Shown: positions 36,181 to 45,487, counted from the first letter of the stretch. The stretch: 64,000 nucleotides of DNA from CAYPNF01 sp964411985 (GCA_964411985.1 CAYPNF010000043.1:1-64000); one strand, 5' to 3'. Program-made: numbers and translations. Notes: a model not told the origin generated them from the sequence alone.

Positions 36181-36427
36181 GGGTGTGATTAAAGCACAAC
36201 TTGTGCCGAGGTGGCCAGGGGTTTGGTCTTTTACGAACGGTCGGGACACGGGGTGCGCGATCCTTCCTGGCAGAGGGCCTGCCTGGAGAATGCGGAAGGG
36301 AGACCGAGCGGATCTTGAAAGAAGATCAGTGGCGGATGCCAGGGGCCAAGGTCGGCTCGGTTCGGAGCATGAGATGAAAGAATAATGAACCATGCTATGG
36401 ATGACCGCTTTAGTCGTGTGATCGATC
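36181..36427. other. Gap before the toxin-antitoxin promoter
   Basis: No gene is seen between the DUF2330-like gene and the promoter at 36428, except open frames without any domain. The leader of the DUF2330-like gene must lie here on the minus strand. Confidence 0.4.
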
Positions 36428-36472
36428 TTGCCAGGTGGTTAGGAGAGCTTTAGACTAGTCTCTGACCGGTCA
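36428..36472 (+). promoter_or_regulatory. Promoter and palindromic operator of the toxin-antitoxin pair
   Basis: TTGCCA at 36428-36433 (five of six matches to -35) and TAGACT at 36451-36456 (four of six to -10) are spaced by 17 bp. The start of transcription would fall near 36463, where a perfect 10-bp palindrome, TGACCGGTCA, spans 36463-36472. The antitoxin ATG follows at 36487. An operator at the transcription start fits the autoregulation known for Phd/YefM-type antitoxins. Confidence 0.5.
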
Positions 36473-36486
36473 TCTATTTCATTCTT

Positions 36487-36738
36487 ATGCCCACAGTGAT
36501 TGCCGCCTCGGAAGCCAAAGCCAAATTCTCCGAGTTGCTCGAGCGTGTTCAACACGGAGAGTCGTTCTCGATTACCCTCCATGGCGAAGAAGCCGCCAAA
36601 CTCCTTCCCGCCAAACGCTCGAGCCGGGAGGAGATTCAAGTTCTCATCAAGAGAATAAAGACATCGCGTAGCACGCTCAATGCGCCTGGACAGAAAAGAC
36701 TCACCATCAAGGCGCTCATTGACGAGGGTCGGCCATGA
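36487..36738 (+). CDS. Phd/YefM-type antitoxin
   Basis: An 83-residue antitoxin of the Phd/YefM class. The start MPTVIAASEAKAKFSELLERVQHGESFSITLHGEEAAKLLP is the standard DNA-binding and dimer fold. The remaining part, rich in charged and flexible residues, should wrap around the toxin. It binds DNA, probably the palindrome at 36463-36472, and represses its own operon. Its stop overlaps the toxin start by ATGA, so translation is coupled and the antitoxin is made first. Confidence 0.88.
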   Translation: MPTVIAASEAKAKFSELLERVQHGESFSITLHGEEAAKLLPAKRSSREEIQVLIKRIKTSRSTLNAPGQKRLTIKALIDEGRP

Positions 36739-37157
36739 ACTTCGTGCTCGACTCGTCACTGGCACTAGCGTTTGTCTTCCAAGACGAGGCTACCGAGGCA
36801 ACCGATGAGGTTCTGGACAGTCTGGGCGAGGGGGCGGTGGCCTTCGTGCCCGCCCTTTGGTTTTGGGAGGTGGCGAATGTCATGCTTACCGCCGAACGCC
36901 GCAAACGCTTACTTCCGGCAGCTGCCCACCGCCACCTCGCTCAGCTCAAGAGCCTGCCTATCGAGGTGGACGAAACCGCGATCGATCAGGCATGGACTCT
37001 CACGCAGAGCTTGGCCCAGAAGCACGGCTTGAGTAGTTACGACGCCACTTACCTTGAAATGGCTATTCGTCGCACGCTTAGCCTCGGATCGCTCGACAGC
37101 CGACTTCGTGGAGCGGCCAAAGCGGAAAATGTAGCTCTGCTCCCCAAGGTGCTTTGA
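36735..37157 (+). CDS. vapC: PIN-domain VapC-type toxin
   Basis: A 140-residue PIN-domain ribonuclease. The acidic catalytic residues are visible: D6 in NFVLDSS, E46-ish in WFWEVANVM, D98-ish in YDATYLEMA and D117-ish in GSLDSRL; relatives cut tRNA or rRNA and stop growth when the antitoxin is lost. The overlap ATGA with the antitoxin fixes the start at 36735. All key positions are intact, so the toxin should be active. The pair sits between unrelated genes, in line with its being a mobile or horizontally acquired module. Confidence 0.87.
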   Translation: MNFVLDSSLALAFVFQDEATEATDEVLDSLGEGAVAFVPALWFWEVANVMLTAERRKRLLPAAAHRHLAQLKSLPIEVDETAIDQAWTLTQSLAQKHGLSSYDATYLEMAIRRTLSLGSLDSRLRGAAKAENVALLPKVL

Positions 37158-37189
37158 GAGGCTCGGTTCAGGGCAAGAAGTGGATTAAT

Positions 37190-38389
37190 TCAGCTTCCCT
37201 GCGGCCCAGGCTTTCGCGAGAGACGCGAGTAGGTCACCAGGGCGGTCACAATCCCCAATGCGGCGCTGGCCAGGTACGGAGCGGGAACGTGAAGGGCATA
37301 GAGAGTGGTGGCGAACGGGGGAGCCACAATGCGAGCGAGCGTGCCTGCGCTCTGGGCCACTCCCAAGACCATTCCTTGGTCCTCCGCTGTCGAGCGGATG
37401 GAGATCAGGCCCATGGTGGGGGCGCGGTTCAGGGCCGAGGCCAAGGAAAAAAGCGTGAGCGTGCTCATGATTCCCATGAGCGTGCCGACGTAGGGGGTTA
37501 GGATGAGACTGGCCGCCACGATGATTAGGCTTCCGGCGATGAGCTTCGGTTCGCCCAAGGCCTTCACCAGTCGTCCAATGACACCGCCTTGCACCAGGAC
37601 ACTGACCAGTCCACCGTAGGCAAACAGGTAGCCGATTTGGTGCAGATCGTAGCCGAACTTCTTGGCGAGCAGCAAAGGAATGATCACCTCGTAGCAGGTG
37701 AAGCAAAAGGTGGCGATAAAGTAGATTCCCACCAGCAGTCCGATGCTCGGCCTGCGGCAGGTCTGGAGCAATTCGTCCCATTTGGATAGGTACTTCTTGG
37801 GGGTTGAGTCAGGTGTTCGGCTCTCTCCCAGGATGAAGATGGCCAAGATGAGGTTGAACAAGCAGAGACCGGCAGCCATCCATCCCGGTCCGGCCAAGCC
37901 GAAGTGGTGGGCCGTGGTGCCTCCTAGAAACGGGCCCAGGATGAAGCCGAGCCCGAAGGCGACGCCAATCAAGGCCATCCCTTTGGACCGCTTTTCAGGC
38001 GGCGTAATATCGGCGATGTAAGCGGAGGCCACGCCAATGGTCGCACCACACGCACCCCCGAACAATCGTGATACCAAAAGGATCCCCAGGGCGACGTTCG
38101 GGGAGAGGCCTTCCTTTGCGGAAAAAGCGAAGAGCAGGTAGGAGAGAACCGACCCTGCGTTCCCGATCAGGATCACCGGGCGCCGCCCGATCTTGTCGGA
38201 GAGCCTTCCCCACCAGGCCGCCAGCAGGAGCTGCATGACGGAATAGGCCGCTGTAATGGCTCCGATGGTAAAACCTTGGGCACCATAAGTTTCGCTATAT
38301 CGCGGCAGTAAGGGTACCACGATGCCGAACCCGATGAGGTCGATGAAGACCGTCAGGAAAATCACCAATTTAGAAGTCTTTTTCAACAC
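37190..38389 (-). CDS. MFS transporter, TetA-like multidrug/tetracycline efflux family
   Basis: A 399-residue major facilitator protein with 12 helices. Signatures: FIDLIGFGIVVPLLPRY in the first helix and the loop 2-3 motif GRLSDKIGRRPVILIGNAG, both typical of the TetA-like DHA1 12-TM drug/proton antiporters, and GLGFILGPFLGG in the fifth helix, the antiporter motif C. Substrate not known; the name TetA is by family only and is no proof of tetracycline resistance. It lies 72 bp downstream of the TolC-family gene on the same strand, at the end of an efflux cluster with a TetR regulator. Confidence 0.88.
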   Translation of the reverse strand: MLKKTSKLVIFLTVFIDLIGFGIVVPLLPRYSETYGAQGFTIGAITAAYSVMQLLLAAWWGRLSDKIGRRPVILIGNAGSVLSYLLFAFSAKEGLSPNVALGILLVSRLFGGACGATIGVASAYIADITPPEKRSKGMALIGVAFGLGFILGPFLGGTTAHHFGLAGPGWMAAGLCLFNLILAIFILGESRTPDSTPKKYLSKWDELLQTCRRPSIGLLVGIYFIATFCFTCYEVIIPLLLAKKFGYDLHQIGYLFAYGGLVSVLVQGGVIGRLVKALGEPKLIAGSLIIVAASLILTPYVGTLMGIMSTLTLFSLASALNRAPTMGLISIRSTAEDQGMVLGVAQSAGTLARIVAPPFATTLYALHVPAPYLASAALGIVTALVTYSRLSRKPGPQGS

Positions 38390-38461
38390 AATATGAACGA
38401 TACCTTATCTTCGCGGAAAGCGGTTGTCTAGTATGCGGATCGGAGGTTGTGGGCAGCCAAC

Positions 38462-39871
38462 TTAGGGTTTCGCTTTTTCGGGCACCCAGCTTCCCATGGC
38501 TCGTTCCAGTCGCGCCTTGGCGGCCGCGTATTCCCGCTGCGCCCGGATTTGCGTGGTTCGGCTGGCGGTGAGAGCCGTTTGCGCGCTGAGGACATCCAGT
38601 TGAGTTCCCGTCCCGGCGTCGGCCCGGGCTCGTGCCAACCGTAGTGCCTCATCCGCTTGCTCCAGGACTTTGACTTGCGAACGCAAAACCTCTTTGGCTT
38701 CGATGAGGGTGGAGAAAGAGCTGCGCACCTCCAGCTCGATTTTTCGTGAAGTATCGTCCTTCTCTTCCACGGCACGTTCGTAGTTGGCCCGGGCTTCCCG
38801 GACCTTTCCACGGGTGTACATGCCGTCGAAGATGTCCCAACTCACCACCACTCCCGCCTGCCACCCTGAGATATCCCGCGTGAAGTCATCGGCCATGGTG
38901 GGGGCACGGGAACCGTAACCCACGTACCCTTGTACACTGGGATACTGCCCTGCCCGTGCGCTCTTAATAGCTTCCTTGCGCAATAGTTCGCCTTTCTGCA
39001 GAGCGGTGAGCTCCGGGCGACGTTCCAGAGCCATGGCCAAAGCTTGCTGCAGCGAGATATCCAGCGGTTCCACCTCCAGGGTGCCGTTGAGGACCAAGGG
39101 GATGTCCTCAAAGACGTCCGTGGGCACGTGGTACCCCATGAGGTTTACCAGGAGGTTCTTCGTGATGCGATGCGCGTTCCGGGCCCGGATCAGGTCGGGT
39201 TGAGCGTTGGCCAGTTCCACTTCCGCGCGCAGGACGTTGAACTTGGGAACGGTACCGGCGGCAAACCTGCGATTCGTGTCCTCCAATTCCTTCTCCAGCA
39301 AACGGACCGAGGCTTCGCTCACCACGATTTGCTGGACGGCGAGCAGCGTGTTGTAGAATCCGAGCCGGACCTCGAGGGCAATGTCCGCAACCACCGCCTG
39401 ATGGCGCCAGAGAGCCTGCTCTTTGGTGAGAGTGGCGGAACGAAGGGCGGCATGAATCCGACCGCCCTCAAAGATGGATTGAACCAGGCGCACGTTGCCC
39501 GACCAGAAGTCGTTTCCGGGACTGATGCCGTTGAACGCGGGCAGGCCGGGAATGGAGGGGAAGTCGACACTCTCCAGCGCATCGTCATCGGTGTGCGTGT
39601 ACTCCCCGCTGAACCGCACCTTGGGGATGGCAATCGCCCGCGTCTGGATGACGACCCCATAGGCAGCCTCCAGCTCCTTTTGGCTCTTCACGATCTCTCC
39701 GTTTTGAGTGAGAGCCACGTTGAGGCACTCCTCGAGGGAGAAGGGTTTGGAGAGCCAGGGGGCGGTGTTGGTGCCGGTTTGGGCGGTATCCGCAGCGACC
39801 ACGGCTGCTGCTAGCGAACCAAGTCCGATTACGTGCAAGAGTGCCTTCGGAATTCTCATACGGATGAACAA
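38462..39871 (-). CDS. TolC-family outer membrane efflux protein
   Basis: A 469-residue outer membrane factor with a signal peptide (IPKALLHVIGLGSLAAAVVA). The two OEP repeats are seen: EECLNVALTQNGEIVKSQKELEAAYG, ALRSATLTKEQALWRHQAV and the later ARADAGTGTQLDVLSAQTALTASRTTQIRAQREYAAAKARLERAMG, characteristic of the TolC barrel helices. It would provide the outer membrane channel for the RND pump on the other strand. The start could also be the ATG at 39859 (MRIPKALL), which keeps the signal. It follows tetR by 36 bp on the same strand, so it is probably controlled by the same operator. Confidence 0.88.
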   Translation of the reverse strand: MFIRMRIPKALLHVIGLGSLAAAVVAADTAQTGTNTAPWLSKPFSLEECLNVALTQNGEIVKSQKELEAAYGVVIQTRAIAIPKVRFSGEYTHTDDDALESVDFPSIPGLPAFNGISPGNDFWSGNVRLVQSIFEGGRIHAALRSATLTKEQALWRHQAVVADIALEVRLGFYNTLLAVQQIVVSEASVRLLEKELEDTNRRFAAGTVPKFNVLRAEVELANAQPDLIRARNAHRITKNLLVNLMGYHVPTDVFEDIPLVLNGTLEVEPLDISLQQALAMALERRPELTALQKGELLRKEAIKSARAGQYPSVQGYVGYGSRAPTMADDFTRDISGWQAGVVVSWDIFDGMYTRGKVREARANYERAVEEKDDTSRKIELEVRSSFSTLIEAKEVLRSQVKVLEQADEALRLARARADAGTGTQLDVLSAQTALTASRTTQIRAQREYAAAKARLERAMGSWVPEKAKP

Positions 39872-39907
39872 ACTCGTTTCTGTTGGGGGAGGGTGGGATG
39901 GATCCGG

Positions 39908-40648
39908 TTAGCTGTCAACCGTGGCTGCGCGGTTTTCGAGGGCCGACCGTTTTGCGCGGGCGCGAGGTTGGGGCTTCGGGGTGGTCGTAGACGGGAAGGT
40001 CCCTGAGGATTCCTGGCCAAGGATCCGGGCGATGCCGCCGAGAGTGAATTCCGTGATATGACGGGCAAGCGGCTCGATCGCGCTGGAGTCGAACGTTTGA
40101 GTCGGGAAAAGCCGGCATACCACCGACCGACAATGGAGGTAGAAAACGCATTGGCTGACAATGGAGCAGCCCACTTGTTGCACCAGGACCTCAGGCACTG
40201 GTTTACCGGCCAAGCCGGTGATGATCTCGGTCAACACGAGAGCCATGGGCCGAAAACTCTCATCCACCATGAGGTCGATGGCGCCGGTGGGCTCGATCAT
40301 TTCGATCAGCACAAGTTTGTCCGACCAGGAAGCTGCCCCTTTGTCGAAAACGCGCATGAGCATCACCCGCACGAAGTTATGGAGGCGTTGGACGGGGGTG
40401 GGATGACTGGGTAATCCGAGGGCGTAAGGATACTTTTGATCCGACTCACAAAGAGCCCGGCGGATCACCTCCAGGTAGAGGCGCTGTTTGTCCCCGAAAT
40501 GGTAATTGACCGCTGCGATATTGGCCCCGGCCTTCTGACAGATGTCACGGACGGTGGTGGCTCGGTAGCCGCGGTCGGCGAACACCTCGCCCGCCGCCTG
40601 GAGCAGGGTGAGGCGGGTATCGGTCCCGTTGATCTTCTTAGAACGCAT
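39908..40648 (-). CDS. TetR-family repressor with CecR-like C-terminal domain
   Basis: A 246-residue TetR-family regulator. The N-terminal HTH (about residues 12-58) is AAGEVFADRGYRATTVRDICQKAGANIAAVNYHFGDKQRLYLEVIRRAL. The C-terminal ligand-binding part resembles the CecR/CerR (DUF1956) type: GLPSHPTPVQRLHNFVRVMLMRVFDKGAASWSDKLVLIEMIEPTGAIDLMVDE. Such regulators repress efflux genes of the MFP/RND kind. About the last 40 residues are polar and rich in P and R. A perfect 16-bp palindrome at 40665-40680, 17 bp ahead of its start codon, is the likely operator and would control both tetR-tolC and the divergent MFP-RND pair. Confidence 0.9.
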   Translation of the reverse strand: MRSKKINGTDTRLTLLQAAGEVFADRGYRATTVRDICQKAGANIAAVNYHFGDKQRLYLEVIRRALCESDQKYPYALGLPSHPTPVQRLHNFVRVMLMRVFDKGAASWSDKLVLIEMIEPTGAIDLMVDESFRPMALVLTEIITGLAGKPVPEVLVQQVGCSIVSQCVFYLHCRSVVCRLFPTQTFDSSAIEPLARHITEFTLGGIARILGQESSGTFPSTTTPKPQPRARAKRSALENRAATVDS

Positions 40649-40664
40649 GTTTCAAACAACAATT

Positions 40665-40680
40665 TCAAACATATGTTTGA
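40665..40680. promoter_or_regulatory. TetR operator palindrome in the efflux divergent region
   Basis: TCAAACATATGTTTGA is a perfect 16-bp palindrome, 17 bp upstream of the tetR start codon. It overlaps the TTGACA -35 box (40677-40682) of the divergent MFP gene. A second, similar half (TTTCAAAC at 40650-40657) lies nearer to tetR. Size, symmetry and place are typical of TetR-family operators. Confidence 0.72.
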
Positions 40681-40704
40681 CATGTCAACTCTTTTCGGTA
40701 AAAG
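40677..40704 (+). promoter_or_regulatory. Promoter of the MFP-RND efflux operon
   Basis: A perfect TTGACA (-35) at 40677-40682 and TAAAAG (four of six to -10) at 40699-40704 are separated by 16 bp. The transcription start would fall near 40711, ahead of the MFP gene. The -35 box overlaps the TetR palindrome, so binding of the repressor would block RNA polymerase. Confidence 0.6.
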
Positions 40705-40758
40705 GTTACCCCAGGCACGGGCGTCCCGGTGGATGCCCTGCGGTCAGGCATGAGTTGT

Positions 40759-41886
40759 ATGCAAATGAAAGCTGTGCATTTCTTTCTCGCTGCGGCGTTG
40801 GGTTTCGGTGCGGCGGGGTGTAGCAAGAAGAGGGTTCCCGAGACGCCGCCAACCGTCGTGCTTTACGAGGTGGTGCGTTCTTTGGCGGATTCTTCTTTTC
40901 AGGAGGCCCAGACTTACCTGGGGAACGTGCGGTGCGACCGGGAGATGGACCTCAGCTTCAAGGTGGGTGGCTTTCTGGAACTGATCGGCCCCGAGCCGGG
41001 GCGTGATTGGCAGGAAGGCGACCTGGTGAAGCAAGGGCAGGTGCTGGCGCGCCTGAAGCAGGGCGATTTTGAGAGTGAGGTGAATCGAGCGCAAGCCAAC
41101 GCCGATTTGGAGAGCTCGCAGTATGAAAGATCCCTTCAATTGCGCAAGGACGGGGCGATTTCCGAACAGGAACTGGACGTGATCAAGGCCAAAGCGAAGA
41201 CCGCCCAGGCGGCGCTGGAACAGGCCAAGCAGGCGCGGGAGGATTCGGTGTTGAGGGCCCCTTTTGAAGGGAACATTCTGGCTCGCTCGGCCAGCAACGG
41301 AGAGACGGTTCTGCCCAGCCGCCGGGTCCTGAGATTCGGCGACTTGGGCCTGATGTCGGTTGAGTTGGGTGTTCCGGATCGCGTGGCCAGCCGCATCCGG
41401 TCCCTCGGGATGGAGATACCGGTAAGCATCAATACTCTGGAACGAACCAACTATCCGGGGCGGATCGCGCAAGTAGGCCTTTCAGCCCAGGAAGGTGCGC
41501 GCTTGTACACGGTGTTGATCAAAGTCGATAACACCCGCCAGCCCAGCGGCGGGTGGGCAATCAAGTCGGGCATGACCGCCTCGGTGAGTGTGGGACAATC
41601 GGCCACGATCCCTTCTGACGCGGTCGTGGTCAGCCTGGCGGCCTTGGTGTCGCCGTCCACGGCTACCAGCGCTTCGGATCGAGAGTCGCAGTTGGCGGTC
41701 TTTGTGGTGGGGGACGACAACCGGGTTCATGAGCGCATGGTGGAAACGGGAGAACTGATCCGCAGTTCCGTGGTGGTGACCAAAGGGCTGAAGGTGGCGG
41801 AGAAGGTGGTGGTGAGTGGTGCCAGTTCTCTGCACGAGGGTGAATCGGTGACGGCCCATCCGGCGGACCGCAAGATTCGGCGTTAA
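40759..41886 (+). CDS. RND efflux membrane-fusion (adaptor) lipoprotein
   Basis: A periplasmic adaptor (HlyD/AcrA family) of about 376 residues. The signal peptide ends in a lipobox, LGFGAAGCSKK, so it is a lipoprotein. A barrel-sandwich part (DLVKQGQVLARLKQGDFESEVNRAQANADLESSQYERSLQL), the alpha-hairpin (AISEQELDVIKAKAKTAQAALEQAKQAREDSVLRAPFEGNIL), a beta-barrel and membrane-proximal part are seen in order. It links the RND pump to TolC. The start is uncertain among ATGs at 40750, 40759 and 40765; all keep the lipobox. It ends 8 bp before the RND gene. Confidence 0.87.
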   Translation: MQMKAVHFFLAAALGFGAAGCSKKRVPETPPTVVLYEVVRSLADSSFQEAQTYLGNVRCDREMDLSFKVGGFLELIGPEPGRDWQEGDLVKQGQVLARLKQGDFESEVNRAQANADLESSQYERSLQLRKDGAISEQELDVIKAKAKTAQAALEQAKQAREDSVLRAPFEGNILARSASNGETVLPSRRVLRFGDLGLMSVELGVPDRVASRIRSLGMEIPVSINTLERTNYPGRIAQVGLSAQEGARLYTVLIKVDNTRQPSGGWAIKSGMTASVSVGQSATIPSDAVVVSLAALVSPSTATSASDRESQLAVFVVGDDNRVHERMVETGELIRSSVVVTKGLKVAEKVVVSGASSLHEGESVTAHPADRKIRR

Positions 41887-41894
41887 GGAGGACC

Positions 41895-44800
41895 ATGGGC
41901 ACGCACACGGAAACTCCCAAGCAGGGCGGACTGGCACGTTACTTTGTAGAGCATCGCGAGGTGGGCTGGGTCGCTCTGGTGGCCATCCTGATCTGGGGCT
42001 GGGTCTCCTATCATCAACTCGCGCAGCAGGAGGACCCCAAGATCCCGGAACGCCGGGCGCTGTTGGTCACCCGCTTTCCGGGCGCCAGCGCCAAGAAGAT
42101 TGAGGAGCTCGTTACCCAGAAGATCGAGGAAAAGGTCGACGAGATGCAGTCGATCGAGGAGTTAAGCTCGCAGTCGCGTTTTGGTGTCTCTGTCATTCAC
42201 GTGATGCAACGGTCCGCTTCGCAAGCGCGGGTCGATCAGGAATGGGAGAAGCTCCGCGCCAAGCTGCGAGAGGTGACACTCCCGGAAGGATGCCAGGAGC
42301 CTTTCCTCGATACCGACTTCGGTAATACGGTCACCCTGCTGTATGGGATCACGAGTCCGCCAGGCAGTGAGCCGGAATCCGTGGCGCGGGCCAACCTCCT
42401 CCGCTCCCGGCTGGCGGAGTTGCGCAAGACTCGTGGGAGTACGGGGCGTGCGGCGGTCTTTGCCTTCTTCCCTCCCGCCATTGCGGAGAGTTATCGAACC
42501 ATGATCCGGGAGCGGTTCATCTCCAGCCTCTCGGCCCGCGGGTTGGCCTCGGACGTTCAGAATGCCCAAGGCTCGAGTTACATTCTGGCCGACTTCCGTA
42601 CGGGGGCGAGCCGGGCGGCGTTGGAGGCATTTCTAACGGAGTTTAGCCGAGATTTGGTGGGGACCGACGCGGAGCTGCACCCGGACTTCTCCAGGGCGGT
42701 GATTCTGATGGGGGATGAGGACCCCTTGCCTTCCATCCGGGCGACCGTTGCACCGCGGTATAGTTACCGGGAGTTGGAATTGGCTGCCGAGAAACTGGAG
42801 GATGCCCTGAAGCAGCTGCCCAGCGTGGGGCGGGTGCGGAAGATCGGAAATGTCGCCGAGGCGGTCTACCTCTACTACTCCATCGCGAATCTGGAGGGGT
42901 TTAAGATCGCGCCTGACGACGTCATTCAGGCCATTCGCACTCGGAATGCGATTATTCCTGGCGGGGTGCTTCGGACCGAAGGCCAGAACTTTCCGGTGCA
43001 ACTCACCGGCGAGTTCGTCTCCGAGGAGGAGTTGCTCGACACGGTGGCTGGGACCACCAGCACGAGTGGCGGCGCGATTCCGGTTTACCTGCGTGATCTT
43101 TTCGATGTGCGGCGGGGTTATGAGAATCCCATCCCCTTCAAGGTAGACGTGCTGCATCGCAAGCAGCCGGGCGCGCCGCTCCAGGAGGCGCGTTGCGTCA
43201 TGCTCGCCGTGGAAATGAAAGAGGGAAACATCATCGGACGCTTCGGGCATCAGGCCTCGAAGGTGGTGAACGCTGTGAAACAGCGCTTTCCCGAAGGGAT
43301 GGAGGTCCTGACCCTGTCGGATCAACCGCGCGCCGTCACCGAACGGGTCCAGCAGTTCCTGCGTTGTTTCATCGAGGCCGTCATGGTCGTGGTCCTGGTG
43401 GCGCTCTTTCTCATGGACTGGCGTTCCGCCCTCGTGGTGGCTCTGGCCATTCCGCTCACGGTAGCGATGACTCTCGTGGGGATGTGGGTTTTTGGCCTGC
43501 CGCTTCACCAGATTTCGATTGCGGCCCTCATCATCGCCCTGGGGATGTTGGTGGATGATCCAGTGGTGGCGTCGGATGGCATCAATCGCGAGTTGGCGCA
43601 CGGCAAACCACCGGCGACTGCGGCCTGGCTTGGGCCGTATCGGTTGCGCCGAGCCATCCTGTTTGGGACCATCATCAACATCGTGGCCTTTCTCCCGCTG
43701 GTGCTGCTGCCGAGTGACAAGGGAGCGTTCATCTTCGCATTGCCGATGGTGGTCACGTTGGCGTTGGTCTCCTCGCGGGTGGTCTCGATGACCTTCGTCC
43801 CGTTGCTGGGGTACTATCTTTTGCGAGGCCAGAAGGGTTTGGAATCCGGAGGGGAGATCCGATCCTTCTTTCTCTTCAAACCGGTTGACCGAGTGCTCGT
43901 GGCAGTCCTGCCCCGGTACCGGGGTTTGCTTGAAACCGCGCTCAACCATCCGTGGCGGGCGATTGGGGTTGCCTATGGCGCGCTCGCGCTGAGCTTTGCT
44001 TTGGTGCCTCTTTTCGGGACGCAGTTCTTTCCGCCCGCGGAGCGAAACCAACTGCTCATCGATGTAGAACTTCCGGAGTCGGCCTCCATACTCCAGACGA
44101 GGGAGGTCTGTCGGCAGGTTTCAGAAATCCTCGGGAAGCACGCTGACATCACCACGGCAGCGGTGTTCAGTGGAGGAACGGCACCGAGGTTCTACTATAA
44201 TGTTTCGCCGCGGGAACCTGGAGAGCACCTGGGCCAGGTGCTGGTGAATACGAAGCATGCCAAAGACGTCCCGCCTTTGCTGGTGGAGTTGCGCAGGGAA
44301 CTGGACCAGCAGATCGCGGGTGCCCGGTGCTTGGTGAAGCAATTGGAGCAGGGCCCTCCCGTCGAAGCCCCGATCCAGATCCGGGTCAGCGGGGAGGACC
44401 TCGACATTTTGCGCGGAGTGGCCGACCAGGTTGCGGGCGTGCTACGCGAACAGGGCGCCTACAAAGTCCACGATGACCTGGGGCGGCGCATGCCGACACT
44501 GACCATGGAGATCGATCAGCACCGCGCGAATCTGCTGGAGATCAGCAACGCCCAGATTGGCCGGCTCGCCCAGTCAGCTTTCTACGGCCTTCGAGTGACG
44601 GAGTTGCGGGAAGGGGACCACCTGATCCCGGTTTCCGTGCGGTTGCGCACGGAGGAGAGAAATGAGGCGGAGAAGATCCAGACTTTGTATGTTCGGTCGG
44701 TGAGCAAGAAACTGATCCCGCTGAACAACTTTGCGACCGTGACGCTGGTTCCGGAGTTCGCCACGATCGCGCATTTCAACAAGCTGCGTACCGTGACCGT

Positions 44801-45428
44801 CAAGGCCTACAGCCCCTTTGGCGAGTTACCCTCAAACATCCTTCGCCGCGCAAAACCGGCTTTGGGCCAGCTTCCACTGCTTCCCGGATACGACCTCAAC
44901 TATGCCGGAGAGGAAAAGGAACTTCGGCAGAGCCAAGCGGAAATGGGAACCGTCATGATGGTTTCCCTGGGGCTGATCGCCTTTGCCATGGTGGTTCAAT
45001 TTGAGTCGGTGTTGAAATCGATGGTGGTCATGCTCACTGTGCCGCTGGGGTTGGTTGGGGCATTCCTGGGTGTGGCCGTGATGCAGACCGCCATGGGTTT
45101 CATGGCCTTGCTGGGGATTGTCAGCCTGGCGGGAGTGATCGTCAGTCACATCATTGTGCTTTCAGACTTCATTGAAGAGGCCAGAGCTGAGGGAATGCCA
45201 ACCCGGCAGGCCCTGATCCAAGCGGGATTCGTTCGCCTGCGCGCGGTGCTGGCGACGGTGCTGGCGACGGTGGGCGGGCTGGTCCCGCTCGCGTTGACCG
45301 GCGGTGAATTATGGAAGCCGCTGACCTCGGTACACATTGTAGGGTTGCTCCTCGCCACCCTATTGACCCTGATCATTCTGCCGGTGTGGTATTACCTGTT
45401 CGCCGAGCGCCTCAAGTGGATCCGCTGA
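41895..45428 (+). CDS. RND-family multidrug efflux pump (AcrB-like)
   Basis: A 1177-residue inner membrane pump of the HAE/RND superfamily. The transmembrane proton relay is present: D554-D555 in GMLVDDPVVASDG. Other markers are WVALVAILIWGWVSYHQLAQQEDP at the start and PLGLVGAFLGVAVMQTAMGFMALLGIVSLAGVIVSHIIVLSDF in the last helices. It is longer than AcrB (about 1050) because of larger periplasmic loops. It would take drugs or other compounds from the periplasm and send them through the MFP and TolC-family proteins. A strong ribosome binding site AAGGAGG lies at 41885-41891, 3 nt from the ATG. The next gene is not part of the pump. Confidence 0.92.
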   Translation: MGTHTETPKQGGLARYFVEHREVGWVALVAILIWGWVSYHQLAQQEDPKIPERRALLVTRFPGASAKKIEELVTQKIEEKVDEMQSIEELSSQSRFGVSVIHVMQRSASQARVDQEWEKLRAKLREVTLPEGCQEPFLDTDFGNTVTLLYGITSPPGSEPESVARANLLRSRLAELRKTRGSTGRAAVFAFFPPAIAESYRTMIRERFISSLSARGLASDVQNAQGSSYILADFRTGASRAALEAFLTEFSRDLVGTDAELHPDFSRAVILMGDEDPLPSIRATVAPRYSYRELELAAEKLEDALKQLPSVGRVRKIGNVAEAVYLYYSIANLEGFKIAPDDVIQAIRTRNAIIPGGVLRTEGQNFPVQLTGEFVSEEELLDTVAGTTSTSGGAIPVYLRDLFDVRRGYENPIPFKVDVLHRKQPGAPLQEARCVMLAVEMKEGNIIGRFGHQASKVVNAVKQRFPEGMEVLTLSDQPRAVTERVQQFLRCFIEAVMVVVLVALFLMDWRSALVVALAIPLTVAMTLVGMWVFGLPLHQISIAALIIALGMLVDDPVVASDGINRELAHGKPPATAAWLGPYRLRRAILFGTIINIVAFLPLVLLPSDKGAFIFALPMVVTLALVSSRVVSMTFVPLLGYYLLRGQKGLESGGEIRSFFLFKPVDRVLVAVLPRYRGLLETALNHPWRAIGVAYGALALSFALVPLFGTQFFPPAERNQLLIDVELPESASILQTREVCRQVSEILGKHADITTAAVFSGGTAPRFYYNVSPREPGEHLGQVLVNTKHAKDVPPLLVELRRELDQQIAGARCLVKQLEQGPPVEAPIQIRVSGEDLDILRGVADQVAGVLREQGAYKVHDDLGRRMPTLTMEIDQHRANLLEISNAQIGRLAQSAFYGLRVTELREGDHLIPVSVRLRTEERNEAEKIQTLYVRSVSKKLIPLNNFATVTLVPEFATIAHFNKLRTVTVKAYSPFGELPSNILRRAKPALGQLPLLPGYDLNYAGEEKELRQSQAEMGTVMMVSLGLIAFAMVVQFESVLKSMVVMLTVPLGLVGAFLGVAVMQTAMGFMALLGIVSLAGVIVSHIIVLSDFIEEARAEGMPTRQALIQAGFVRLRAVLATVLATVGGLVPLALTGGELWKPLTSVHIVGLLLATLLTLIILPVWYYLFAERLKWIR

Positions 45429-45487
45429 GGCCCGCTTTGGTTGGAAGCGGCGTTGACCTCAAACCTGTGCTCGATTAGGCTGGGAGC

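Noticed and set aside
42633..44051. 472-codon minus-strand frame in the RND pump gene
   Set aside because: It lies inside the RND gene and has no domain.
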